Source: JBCBSZ01 sp039185015 (lineage in GTDB: Bacteria; Actinomycetota; Acidimicrobiia; Acidimicrobiales; Poriferisodalaceae). From it: a stretch of 64,000 nucleotides of DNA. Below the pieces are notes generated by a model that was not told the origin of the DNA, ran no database searches, and saw only the letters and a program-made list of their open reading frames with translations. The first letter of the stretch is position 1. Each line of letters starts with the position of its first letter. Made by a program: the position numbers and the translations under genes. The DNA lies in the NCBI GenBank assembly GCA_039185015.1, contig JBCDAU010000019.1:35936-99935 (forward strand), read 5' to 3'. Of this stretch, positions 43,102 through 50,574 are shown piece by piece.

Positions 43102-43496
43102 GCGACCGCTCGTTCGATCCCCGGGCGATGTACGACCGGGACGCCGCATCGCAGGCCCTCGGCGTGGAGCTGGTCGAGGTGGGCGAGGGCACGGCCACGA
43201 CCCGGATGCTCGTCCGCCCCGACATGGTCAACGGGCACGACGTCTGTCACGGCGGGTTGATCTTCACCCTCGCCGACACCGCGTTCGCGTTCGCCTGCAA
43301 CAGCTACGGGCCGGTCACCTTCGCCGCCGGCGCCGCGATCGAGTTCGTCGCTCCCGGGCGGGGAGGGTCGACCCTGACCGCCGTCGCCGTCGAGCGGTAC
43401 CGGCAGGGCAAGAACGGCCAGTACGACGTCGAGGTCACCGACGATGCCGGCTCGGTGGTCGCCCTCTTCCGAGGGCGCTCCCGCTCGGTGGGCTAG
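43098..43496 (+). CDS. paaI: PaaI-type hotdog-fold acyl-CoA thioesterase
   Basis: 132-residue hotdog-fold thioesterase of the PaaI group, which hydrolyses hydroxyphenylacetyl-CoA and related dead-end aromatic thioesters. Seen: MVNGHDVCHGGLIFTLADTA, containing the conserved N-x5-G-x5-D active-site pattern, and the long central helix. The GTG start overlaps the ligase stop (GTGA). The true phenylacetate operon lies 6 kb downstream, so a linked role is likely but the symbol is by family resemblance only. Confidence 0.85.
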   Translation: MSDRSFDPRAMYDRDAASQALGVELVEVGEGTATTRMLVRPDMVNGHDVCHGGLIFTLADTAFAFACNSYGPVTFAAGAAIEFVAPGRGGSTLTAVAVERYRQGKNGQYDVEVTDDAGSVVALFRGRSRSVG

Positions 43497-43612
43497 CCAC
43501 GACTCGCGGACACGGCCCGGCCGCAGCCCGCCAGGGCGAGGACCTCGGGAGGAGGTGTGGGCTCCGGGACCCACGCCGGGTATGAGCTCTGCCTTCGTGC
43601 CTGCAGGCGCGC

Positions 43613-43618
43613 TAGCAT
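43613..43618 (+). promoter_or_regulatory. -10 box TAGCAT, leaderless start of the antitoxin gene
   Basis: TAGCAT ends 8 bases before the ATG at 43627. No ribosome site lies between them. Confidence 0.5.
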
Positions 43619-43626
43619 CCTCGGGT

Positions 43627-43929
43627 ATGGGACAGATCACCGTGCGCGCCGACGACGAGCTGGTCGACCGGGTCAAGGCCGCTGCGGCGGACGTCGGTCG
43701 GTCGATGAACGACTGGATCGTGCAGGTGCTCGACACCGCCACCGATCCCGACCTGGAGGGCGATGAGATCACCCGCCTCCGGGAGAAGCTGCGGCAGGCC
43801 GGCCTCCTGTACGAGCCGCTACACCGGGGCGAGCGCCGTCCGATCGACCCGGATCGACTGGCCGCCGCACGCCAGGCGATGAGCGGTGGTGTGCCGCTGT
43901 CGAAGCTCGTGATCGAGGGCCGGGAGTGA
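43627..43929 (+). CDS. Ribbon-helix-helix antitoxin (VapB-like)
   Basis: 100-residue DNA-binding antitoxin. The N-terminus (GQITVRADDELVDRVKAAAA, then a Ser-Met-Asn-Asp-Trp helix) matches the ribbon-helix-helix fold of Arc/MetJ-type antitoxins: one strand, then two helices. The C-terminal half is charged and probably binds the toxin. The ATG at 43627 follows a -10 box by 8 bases. The stop overlaps the toxin start by 4 bases, the usual arrangement for toxin-antitoxin pairs. It should repress its own promoter together with the toxin. Confidence 0.85.
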   Translation: MGQITVRADDELVDRVKAAAADVGRSMNDWIVQVLDTATDPDLEGDEITRLREKLRQAGLLYEPLHRGERRPIDPDRLAAARQAMSGGVPLSKLVIEGRE

Positions 43930-44381
43930 CGGCCTACGCCGACAGCTCGGCGATCGTGAAGCTGTACGTCGATGAAGAGTCGAGCGAGCGGATGCGTACC
44001 TGGGCCGGGCCGATCTTCGTGTCGGCGGTCGCCAAGGTCGAGGTGACGGGCGCGATCTGGCGAAAACAACGGCTCGACCAGCGTCCGGCAGCAGCCGCGC
44101 GACTCACCGCTGACTCGTTCCACCGCGACCTCGAGGCCTTCTCCGGCCAGGTCCAACTGCTCCCACTCGTGCTCACGCCGGCGATCCTCGAGCGTGCGAC
44201 CGACCTCGTCGCGCGGCATCCGTTGCGGGCGTACGACGCCGTCCAGCTCGCCACGGCGATGGAGGCCCGCGAGGTGGCGCCGGTCGAGGAGTTCCTGGCC
44301 TTCGATCGGACGCTCTGCACGGCCGCCGCCGTCGAGGGGTTCGACGTGCCCTTCGACGAGCCGATCAGCGTCAGTCCGTGA
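43926..44381 (+). CDS. PIN-domain ribonuclease toxin (VapC-like)
   Basis: 151-residue PIN-domain toxin, expected to cut a specific RNA when released from its antitoxin. Seen: the first metal Asp in AYADSSAIVKLY, Glu in AVAKVEVTGAI, the later Asp in LRAYDAVQLATAM and the last Asp in LAFDRTLC; these are the four acidic residues of the PIN active site. The GTG start overlaps the antitoxin stop. The 3' end overlaps the convergent membrane-protein gene by 11 bases. The target RNA is unknown. Confidence 0.88.
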   Translation: MTAYADSSAIVKLYVDEESSERMRTWAGPIFVSAVAKVEVTGAIWRKQRLDQRPAAAARLTADSFHRDLEAFSGQVQLLPLVLTPAILERATDLVARHPLRAYDAVQLATAMEAREVAPVEEFLAFDRTLCTAAAVEGFDVPFDEPISVSP

Positions 44382-44967
44382 TGCGGTCCGGGTCGACCCA
44401 GGGCGCGTCGATGTGCGGGGCCAGCACCTCCCGCACCTCGTCGAGCTCGGACTCCGGCATCTTGAGCCAGAAGAACGCCTCGATGCGATGCGCTCGTCCG
44501 CCATCGGCCCGCACACCCACCTCGCCGGTCTCGGTGAGCTCGGGGAATCGCAGGAGCACCTCCGCCGTCGGGCTGGTGCCGCTGACCGACCACGAGATGG
44601 ACGGCACGTAGGTCGAGGTGCGCAGCGTCCCCATCTTGGTCGTCCAGCTCTCGACGGCCGACAGATCGAAGGTGCGCTCCGTCTGATGCTTGCCGATCGC
44701 CAGGGTCGAGCCATCCCGCAGTCGGAGCTCCGGGTTCTGCCGGTACTGGACGTTGTTGAAGAACACCCAACCGCCGAGCAGCAGGCCGAAGAGCCCGAAC
44801 AGGATCAGCAGCCCGAGCACGGCGCCGATGCCGCCGAACGCACCGCCGATGATGATCGTCGCGATGACCGGGGCGACGTAGAAGCGGAGGAACTTCTGGT
44901 TGCGTTCCTTGGCGGCAGCCTCGTCGACCCGCCGCGTCCAGATGACCGTCTCCGCGCGCTCGTTCAT
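44371..44967 (-). CDS. Membrane protein, two helices, unknown function
   Basis: 198 residues. A charged cytoplasmic N-terminus (ERAETVIWTRRVDEAAAKER) is followed by two hydrophobic helices (VAPVIATIIIGGAFGGIGAV and LLILFGLFGLLLGGWVFF) and a C-terminal soluble domain with beta-strand character (SYVPSISWSVSGTSPTAEVL). No enzyme motif is seen. The frame runs to 45021, but the ATG at 44967 removes an odd Pro/Ala-rich start that overlaps the palindrome upstream. It is divergent from the enoyl-CoA hydratase, with a 12-base inverted repeat between them. Confidence 0.75.
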   Translation of the reverse strand: MNERAETVIWTRRVDEAAAKERNQKFLRFYVAPVIATIIIGGAFGGIGAVLGLLILFGLFGLLLGGWVFFNNVQYRQNPELRLRDGSTLAIGKHQTERTFDLSAVESWTTKMGTLRTSTYVPSISWSVSGTSPTAEVLLRFPELTETGEVGVRADGGRAHRIEAFFWLKMPESELDEVREVLAPHIDAPWVDPDRITD

Positions 44968-44987
44968 GAGGGGCGATGATGGTCGGT

Positions 44988-45012
44988 ACGGCGTTGGCGC
45001 CGCCAACGCCGT
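44988..45012. promoter_or_regulatory. 25-bp perfect palindrome, operator candidate
   Basis: ACGGCGTTGGCG at 44988-44999 is the exact reverse complement of CGCCAACGCCGT at 45001-45012, with one central base. It lies midway between two divergent genes (starts at 44967 and 45048), the position expected for a shared repressor site. Confidence 0.55.
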
Positions 45013-45047
45013 CCGCACCACGATGTCGTCGGCGACGGGAGGGCGAC

Positions 45048-45797
45048 GTGCCGGTCGAGGTCGAGCAACGGGACGGGGTCGTCGTGGTGCGCCTCGCCCG
45101 CGAGGAGAAGCGCAACGCGATCGACGCCGAGATGACCTCGGCGATCGACGGGGCCCTCAACGAGTTCGAAGACGACGACGCCGCGCTGGTCGCGATCGTC
45201 ACGGGCGGACCACCGGTGTTCTGCGCCGGGACCGACATCGCGTCGGGGTCGGGGCGGCCGACCGAGCGAGGTGGCGAGTACGGGATCATCCGGCGGCGGA
45301 GTCCGAAGCCGATCATCGCCGCGGTGGAGGGCGCGGCCTACGGCGGTGGATTCGAGATCGCGATGGCGTGCGACCTGATCGTGGCATCGGAGGACGCCCG
45401 GTTCGGCCTGCCCGAGGTCCGACGAGGACTGGTGGCGACGAGCGCCGGGCTGTTCCGGGCGCCGCAGCTGCTCCCGGTCAACGTCGCCCGCGAGCTCCTG
45501 CTCACGGGTGAGCCGATGGATGCGGCGCGGGCCGAGCGACTCGGCATCGTGAACCGGCTGACGTCATCCGGGGGAGCGGTCGAAGCCGCTCGGACGTTGG
45601 CCGAGCAGATCGTCGCCGGCGCACCGACGTCGATCCGTCAGACGCTCGCCGCCGTCAACGGCCTGGTGCGTCGCGAGGACGAGCTGGGGTGGGACGCCAC
45701 GGAGTCGGCCCGACAGATCGTGTGGGCGAGCGAGGATCGCGAAGAGGGCGTGCGTGCCTTCTTCGAGCGCCGACCGCCGGACTGGCCCGGGCGCTGA
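45048..45797 (+). CDS. Enoyl-CoA hydratase/isomerase family protein
   Basis: Crotonase-fold enzyme of 249 residues. Seen: VVVVRLAREEKRNAIDAEMT, CAGTDIASGSG (first half of the oxyanion hole), AVEGAAYGGGFEIAMACDL (second half and catalytic region) and ASEDARFGLPEVRRGL. The GTG at 45048 has GGAGG upstream and removes an N-terminal extension that would overlap the palindrome. Whether it hydrates, isomerises or otherwise acts on an acyl-CoA cannot be told. It converges on the coiled-coil gene with a 15-base gap. Confidence 0.9.
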   Translation: MPVEVEQRDGVVVVRLAREEKRNAIDAEMTSAIDGALNEFEDDDAALVAIVTGGPPVFCAGTDIASGSGRPTERGGEYGIIRRRSPKPIIAAVEGAAYGGGFEIAMACDLIVASEDARFGLPEVRRGLVATSAGLFRAPQLLPVNVARELLLTGEPMDAARAERLGIVNRLTSSGGAVEAARTLAEQIVAGAPTSIRQTLAAVNGLVRREDELGWDATESARQIVWASEDREEGVRAFFERRPPDWPGR

Positions 45798-45812
45798 TCT
45801 GCGGGCCTCGGC

Positions 45813-47573
45813 TCAGTTCCCGGGCTCGCGACCGCCGTCGAGGTAGTCGGTGAGCGCCTGGAACTCCTCCCAGCGCCCGAAGGCGAGGAGCTCGGACTGG
45901 CGAGGCCACGTGCCCGGATCGTGCATCCGGTAGCGGTCTCCCGCAGCGTCCAGCATCTCCTGCAACCGCTCGACCGGCGTGTCCGCCAGCTCGGCCCACG
46001 TCGTGACGCCGATGCCGTTGCACAGCTGCGAGATCTTCGGCCCGATCCCCTCGACGACGGTCAGGTCGTCGAGCTTGATCCGCTTGCCGAAGATGGCCTT
46101 CGCTGCCTCGAGGTCGGGTGTGGCGCCCGCGAACCTGCTGACCGGCATCGCCTGCTGCTCGCGGCACTCGGCGAGCTCGGTCTCGAGGGTCGTGGTCGTC
46201 GTGCGGAGCCGGGTGTTCTCGGCATCGAGCTCGTCGAGTCGGGCTCGCAGCGTGTCGGTCTCCGCGGCGAGCGGTTCGAGCTGGCCGACGCGGCCCTGCA
46301 GCGACTGCACCTCGGTGGCTGCGGGTTCGAGCTCGCCGATGCGGGCGCGGAGGACGGCCGCCTCGGCGTCGAGGTCGCTGACCCGACCTCGGAGGGCTCC
46401 GGCCTCGCTCTCGGCCGTCTCGAGCTGGGTGACCCGGGCTCGAAGACGCTCGTTCTCCGAGCCCAGCTCATCGACGCGACCGCGCAGGCCCGGCACCTCG
46501 GCGGCTGCGGGTTCGAGCTCGCCGATGCGGGCGCGGAGGTCGATCGCCTCGGGTTCGAGGGCCTCCAGCTCACCGACGCGGCCCTGCAGCGACTGCACCT
46601 CGGCGGCTGCGGGTTCGAGCTCGCCGATGCGGGCGCGGAGGGTGCTGGCTTCGGCGGCTGCGGGTTCGAGCTCGCCGATGCGGGCGCGCAGGGTGCTGGC
46701 TTCGGCGGCTGCGGGTTCGAGCTCGCCGATGCGGGCGCGGAGGGTGCTGGCTTCGGCGGCTGCGGGTTCGAGCTCGCCGATGCGGGCGCGGAGGTCGATC
46801 GTCTCGGGTTCGAGGGACTCCAGCTCACCGACCCGCGAACGGAGACCACTCAGCTCGCCCTCGGACTCGGCGACCCGCGCCCGGAGCCCGACGGCCTCCG
46901 GCTCCAGCTCGGCGACACGAGCACGCAGCGCCGAGCCCTCGCCCTCGAGGTCGGCGATGGTGCCGCGCAGCGACATGCCCTCGCTCTCGAGCTCCTCGAT
47001 GCGACCTCGGAGGCCGGCCAGCTCGGTGGCGGCGGGTTCGAGCTCGCTGAGCCGCCCCCGCAACGCAGCCTCTTCGCCCTCGAGCTCCTCGATGCGACCT
47101 CGGAGGCCGGCCAGCTCGGTGGCGGCGGGTTCGAGCTCGCTGAGCCGGGCACGGAGCTCGGGGGCCTCGACCGCGTCGGGCTCGAGCTCGGCGATCCGGC
47201 TCCGCAACGCCGCCGTCTTGGCCGTCTCGAGCTCCAGCTCGCTGATCCGGGCTCGGAGCCCGTCGGCTTCGGTCGCACCTGGTTCGAGCTCGGCGATCCG
47301 GCTTCGCAACGCTCCGGTCTTGGCCGTTTCGTTCTCGAGCTCGGCGACCCGATCGCGGAGCTGAACGGTCTCGGCGACCTCGACCTCCAGCTCGCCGACC
47401 CGGCGGCGGAGGCCCATCGCCTCGGGTTCGAGCTCGGCCAGCCGCGATGCCGTGGACGAGGACGACTCGGTCCACCTCGTCCGTCGCCACCCGTTCCAGA
47501 AGTAGCCGATCACCCCGCCCACCGCGAGGGCGGCCAGGATCCACCAGAAGGCCTTCCCGAAGACGTACCCCAT
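45813..47573 (-). CDS. Membrane-anchored coiled-coil repeat protein with C-terminal helix-hairpin-helix domain
   Basis: 586 residues. The N-terminus has one membrane helix (AFWWILAALAVGGVIGYFWNG). From about residue 45 to 490 there is a very regular coiled coil built from units such as RARIGELEPAAAEAST and LRGRIEELE, and the most regular part is a 51-base tandem repeat in DNA. The end has a domain with LDDLTVVEGIGPKISQLCNG and GVTTWAELADTPVERLQEML, a helix-hairpin-helix fold like that of DUF4332/ribosomal-type domains, which binds DNA or protein. Such chains may link envelope and nucleoid or build a spacer. The ATG has AGGAGA upstream. It is 22 bases downstream of the fasciclin-OmpA gene. Confidence 0.82.
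   Translation of the reverse strand: MGYVFGKAFWWILAALAVGGVIGYFWNGWRRTRWTESSSSTASRLAELEPEAMGLRRRVGELEVEVAETVQLRDRVAELENETAKTGALRSRIAELEPGATEADGLRARISELELETAKTAALRSRIAELEPDAVEAPELRARLSELEPAATELAGLRGRIEELEGEEAALRGRLSELEPAATELAGLRGRIEELESEGMSLRGTIADLEGEGSALRARVAELEPEAVGLRARVAESEGELSGLRSRVGELESLEPETIDLRARIGELEPAAAEASTLRARIGELEPAAAEASTLRARIGELEPAAAEASTLRARIGELEPAAAEVQSLQGRVGELEALEPEAIDLRARIGELEPAAAEVPGLRGRVDELGSENERLRARVTQLETAESEAGALRGRVSDLDAEAAVLRARIGELEPAATEVQSLQGRVGQLEPLAAETDTLRARLDELDAENTRLRTTTTTLETELAECREQQAMPVSRFAGATPDLEAAKAIFGKRIKLDDLTVVEGIGPKISQLCNGIGVTTWAELADTPVERLQEMLDAAGDRYRMHDPGTWPRQSELLAFGRWEEFQALTDYLDGGREPGN
46601..46799 (+). repeat. Tandem 51-bp repeat, about four copies
   Basis: Units begin at 46601, 46652, 46703 and 46754, nearly identical over 51 bases. 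Read on the minus strand each encodes one 17-residue coiled-coil unit of the RARIGELEPAAAEAST type. Confidence 0.85.
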
Positions 47574-47595
47574 CGCTTGCTCTCCTGATCCGGAT

Positions 47596-49125
47596 CTACT
47601 GCCCGACGGTGAACGTCACGCGTCGGTTGCGAGCCTTGTTCTCGTCGGTGTCGTTCGGCGCGATCGGTTGCTCGGCGCCGAAGCCGACCGCGACCAACGA
47701 CTCCTCGGCGACGCCCCGTTCCACGAGGGCCAGCCGAACGGCATCGGCTCGCCGCTCGCTGAGCCGCTGGTTCTCCGCCGGGTCGCCGTCGGCGTCGGTG
47801 TGCCCCTCGATCGTGATCACGATCGCGCTCAGATCGAAGGGGGCGAGGAGCTCGCCGGCCTCGTCGAGCTGAGCGAGGGAGTCGGCCACGAGCACGTCGC
47901 TGCCGGTCTCGAACTCGATCGTCCGTTCGACGAAGAGCGCGTTGAGGTCGTCGGTGATCGCCACCGCGCCCTCGTCATCGACAGCGAGCAGCAGCGCGAT
48001 GTCGTCCTCGGCCATGCCGGCATCGAGCGCTGCGGCCAAGAGCGCATCGCGTGCGGCCTCGTCGACGCCGGACGCCGAGAACGTCAGGCGATCGCCGGCT
48101 CGGGCGGTGGCGGTCGTGGCCGCCCCTGGCCACGAACCGAGCAGTCCGGCGAGCCGATCGATCAGCTCGTCGCCCGGGGCCTCGCCGGCATCGGCGAAGA
48201 CCAACTCGTCGACGACGAGGCCCTCGTCCCCGCCGGTCGCCTCGGTGGCGGCCACCACGAGACGTCCGCGTTGCTCGTCGGTCTCGACGGTCCCGGTCAG
48301 GCGATAGCCGGAACCGTCGAACTCGACGACGGCATCGAGGTCGGCCGGCGCGAGCGCACGGAGGCTGGGCGGGACGAGCACCCGGTCGATCGTGTGGACG
48401 ATGCCGTTCGCCGCGGCCTGGTCGGGTGCGGTGACCTCGGCCCGGTCGGTGCCGTCGGCATCCAGGAAGACCCCTCCGTCGACCTCGATGTCGACGTCCT
48501 CCCCGCCGAGGGTGGTGATGGTGCCGGTCGACAGGTCGGTCGACGCGACGGCGCCGTCGACGGCGTGGTGGCTGAGCACCGCAGCGAGCAGCTGGGTGTC
48601 GGCGCCCAGGGTCTCGAGCAGCGCCGGGTCGAGCTCGGCGAACGCGGCGTCGGTGGGTGCGAACAGCGTGAGGGGGCCCTCGCCCCGCAGCACCTGATCC
48701 ACCCCGGCCGCGCCGGCCAGCTCGAGGAGGGTCGTGAAGGTCGCCGCGGCATCCAACGTGCCGACGATGTCCGGCTCGCTCGGCGCCTGCGTCGTCGCCG
48801 GTGCGGCGGTGGTCGCGGGTGCCGCGCCCGCCTCCTCGGCGGCGCAGTCGTCGTCGACGCTGAGCTTCACCACGCCCGTCACGTCGCGGATCTCGTCGAC
48901 CACGTCGGCGGGGGCGCAGACCTCACCGTCCTGGGCGCTGAAGTCGGCGGAGAGCGCGCCGGCGGCGAGCGCGCGTCCTTCGAGGTCGTCCTCGATCCGG
49001 CCGTTGGTCTCGATGACCCCGGCGACCAGGGGCAGCGCAGCGAGCAGCACGGGCCAGCGGCGGGGCTTCCGCTCGACGTCGTAGCGCACCGTCGTCCTGC
49101 CGGACGACCCGGACCGGTCTGCCAT
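47596..49125 (-). CDS. Membrane-anchored fasciclin and OmpA-domain envelope protein
   Basis: 509 residues. After a basic N-terminus there is one membrane helix (WPVLLAALPLVAGVIETNG), a region with a short BON-like part (CAPADVVDEIRDVTGVVKLS), an Ala/Thr linker, a fasciclin domain (TLFAPTDAAFAELDPALLET through NGIVHTIDRVLVPPS), a further BON-like region and a C-terminal OmpA peptidoglycan-binding domain (IEFETGSDVLVADSLAQLDE, GHTDADGDPAENQRLSERRA, FGAEQPIAPND). It resembles the mycobacterial ArfA plan (membrane helix, BON, OmpA) with a fasciclin domain added. The ATG at 49125 is chosen; the frame is open to 49296. Likely role: envelope-to-wall attachment. Confidence 0.82.
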   Translation of the reverse strand: MADRSGSSGRTTVRYDVERKPRRWPVLLAALPLVAGVIETNGRIEDDLEGRALAAGALSADFSAQDGEVCAPADVVDEIRDVTGVVKLSVDDDCAAEEAGAAPATTAAPATTQAPSEPDIVGTLDAAATFTTLLELAGAAGVDQVLRGEGPLTLFAPTDAAFAELDPALLETLGADTQLLAAVLSHHAVDGAVASTDLSTGTITTLGGEDVDIEVDGGVFLDADGTDRAEVTAPDQAAANGIVHTIDRVLVPPSLRALAPADLDAVVEFDGSGYRLTGTVETDEQRGRLVVAATEATGGDEGLVVDELVFADAGEAPGDELIDRLAGLLGSWPGAATTATARAGDRLTFSASGVDEAARDALLAAALDAGMAEDDIALLLAVDDEGAVAITDDLNALFVERTIEFETGSDVLVADSLAQLDEAGELLAPFDLSAIVITIEGHTDADGDPAENQRLSERRADAVRLALVERGVAEESLVAVGFGAEQPIAPNDTDENKARNRRVTFTVGQ

Positions 49126-49199
49126 GGCCTGCGAGCGAAGTGGCTGGGCGTCACCAGTACAACGACGGCTCCATGACGATCGTGTTGCGGTCAGGATAC

Positions 49200-49211
49200 G
49201 TTTCGTGTCGA
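49200..49211 (+). promoter_or_regulatory. Operator-like motif GTTTCGTGTCGA
   Basis: One base different from the paired motif at 55201-55225. It lies between the divergent fasciclin-OmpA and paaA genes, inside the imperfect inverted repeat GATACG-TTT-CGTGTC (49195-49209). Confidence 0.4.
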
Positions 49212-49235
49212 ACCGACCGATCGGGTGACGGACGT

Positions 49236-49250
49236 ATGACGGGCCGTCAT
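49236..49250. promoter_or_regulatory. 15-bp perfect palindrome, operator candidate
   Basis: ATGACGG at 49236-49242 and CCGTCAT at 49244-49250 are perfect reverse complements with one central base, in the same divergent intergenic region about 65 bases before the paaA -35 box. Confidence 0.4.
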
Positions 49251-49312
49251 GTCCACACCCAGTGCGTTCCCGTCGACGCAGGGGGCGCCACGACATGACA
49301 CGCGATGGAGGG

Positions 49313-49341
49313 TTGTTGGAATCGATTCTGTGTCATATCGT
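49313..49341 (+). promoter_or_regulatory. paaA promoter, leaderless, with internal palindrome
   Basis: -35 TTGTTG (49313-49318), 17-base spacer, -10 TATCGT (49336-49341), and then 7 bases to the GTG start. The spacer contains the perfect palindrome GAATCGATTC (49319-49328), so a repressor bound there would block RNA polymerase. Confidence 0.65.
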
Positions 49342-49348
49342 GGGGGAT

Positions 49349-50293
49349 GTGGAACCCGTCACACGCTTCGACGAGCTCATCGCCGCCAACGACCGGATCG
49401 AGCCGTCCGACCCGCTGCCGGACGACTATCGACGGACCCTGATCCGCCAGATCGCTCAGCACGCCCACTCCGAGATCATCGGGATGCAGCCGGAGGGCAA
49501 CTGGATCACCCGGGCGCCGAGCCTGCGGCGCAAGGCCATCCTCCTCGCCAAGGTCCAGGACGAAGCCGGACACGGCCTCTACCTCTATGGCGCTGCCGAG
49601 ACCCTCGGCGTCGATCGATCCGAGCTGCTCGACCTCCTGCACGACGGTCGGCAGAAGTACTCGTCGATCTTCAACTACCCGACGCTCACCTGGGCCGACG
49701 TCGGCGCCATCGGCTGGCTCGTCGACGGTGCCGCGATCACCAACCAGGTGCCGCTGTGCCGCTGTTCGTACGGTCCCTACGCACGGGCCATGGTGCGCAT
49801 CTGCAAGGAGGAGTCCTTCCATCAGCGGCAGGGGTTCGAGCTGATGCTCGCCCTCGCCCACGGCACCGAGTCCCAGCACGCCATGGCCCAGGACGCGCTC
49901 GATCGTTGGTGGTGGCCGTCGGTGATGATGTTCGGTCCGCCGGACGCGGCGTCGTCGCACACCGAGCAGTCGATGGCCTGGGGCATCAAGCGCTTCACCA
50001 ACGACGAGCTCCGCCAACAGTTCATCGATGCCACCGTCCCGCAGGCCGAGCTCCTCGGGCTCACGATCCCCGATCCCGACCTGAGCTGGAACGAGGACGC
50101 AGGCCACTACGACTACGGCGAGCCGGATTGGGACGAGTTCTGGCAGGTCGTCAAGGGCGGCGGTCCCTGCAATCGGGAGCGGCTCGCCACCCGCGTCGCC
50201 GCCCACGAGGACGGCGCCTGGGTCCGGGAGGCCGCTGACGCCCACGCCGAGAAGGTGGCTGCCCGCCTCGCCGCGGCGACGGAGGCAGCGTGA
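49349..50293 (+). CDS. paaA: Phenylacetyl-CoA epoxidase subunit PaaA
   Basis: Catalytic diiron subunit of the epoxidase that converts phenylacetyl-CoA to its ring 1,2-epoxide. Seen: the conserved RIEPSDPLPDDYRRTLIRQI, HAHSEIIGMQPEGNWITRAP, and iron ligands in KVQDEAGHGLYLY and ICKEESFHQRQG (E-x2-H type). The frame is open to 49262 and an ATG exists at 49295, but the GTG at 49349 is preceded by a -35/-10 promoter ending 7 bases upstream, and the resulting 314-residue protein has the usual N-terminus. It overlaps paaB by 4 bases. Confidence 0.93.
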   Translation: MEPVTRFDELIAANDRIEPSDPLPDDYRRTLIRQIAQHAHSEIIGMQPEGNWITRAPSLRRKAILLAKVQDEAGHGLYLYGAAETLGVDRSELLDLLHDGRQKYSSIFNYPTLTWADVGAIGWLVDGAAITNQVPLCRCSYGPYARAMVRICKEESFHQRQGFELMLALAHGTESQHAMAQDALDRWWWPSVMMFGPPDAASSHTEQSMAWGIKRFTNDELRQQFIDATVPQAELLGLTIPDPDLSWNEDAGHYDYGEPDWDEFWQVVKGGGPCNRERLATRVAAHEDGAWVREAADAHAEKVAARLAAATEAA

Positions 50294-50574
50294 GCGCCCC
50301 GGCACCGCTATGGGAGGTCTTCGTGCGGGCCCGCCGTGGGCTCGCGCACGGTCACGTCGGCAGCGTCCATGCCCCCGATCCCGAGCTCGCCCTGCAGGCG
50401 GCGCGCGACCTCTTCACCCGACGCGCCGAGGGCGTCAGCATCTGGGTGGTGCCGTCGTCGGCCATCGTCAGCTCGACGTCCGACGATGCGGAGGCGCTCT
50501 TCGAGCCGACCGCCGACAAGCCCTACCGCCATGCCAGCTATTACCAGCTGCCTCCTGAAGTGGCGCACATGTGA
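50290..50574 (+). CDS. paaB: Phenylacetyl-CoA epoxidase subunit PaaB
   Basis: Small structural subunit (94 residues) of the epoxidase. Seen: LWEVFVRARRGLAHGHVGSV, with the family pattern for bridging the PaaA-PaaC units, then LALQAARDLFTRR and SIWVVPSSAIVSS, and the C-terminal KPYRHASYYQLPPEV. The GTG overlaps the paaA stop, and its own stop overlaps paaC by 4 bases. Confidence 0.93.
   Translation: MSAPAPLWEVFVRARRGLAHGHVGSVHAPDPELALQAARDLFTRRAEGVSIWVVPSSAIVSSTSDDAEALFEPTADKPYRHASYYQLPPEVAHM

Noticed and set aside
45921..47588. Plus-strand frame rich in FELADAGAE repeats
   Set aside because: It is the antisense of the coiled-coil gene, whose strand has a ribosome site, a membrane helix and an HhH domain.
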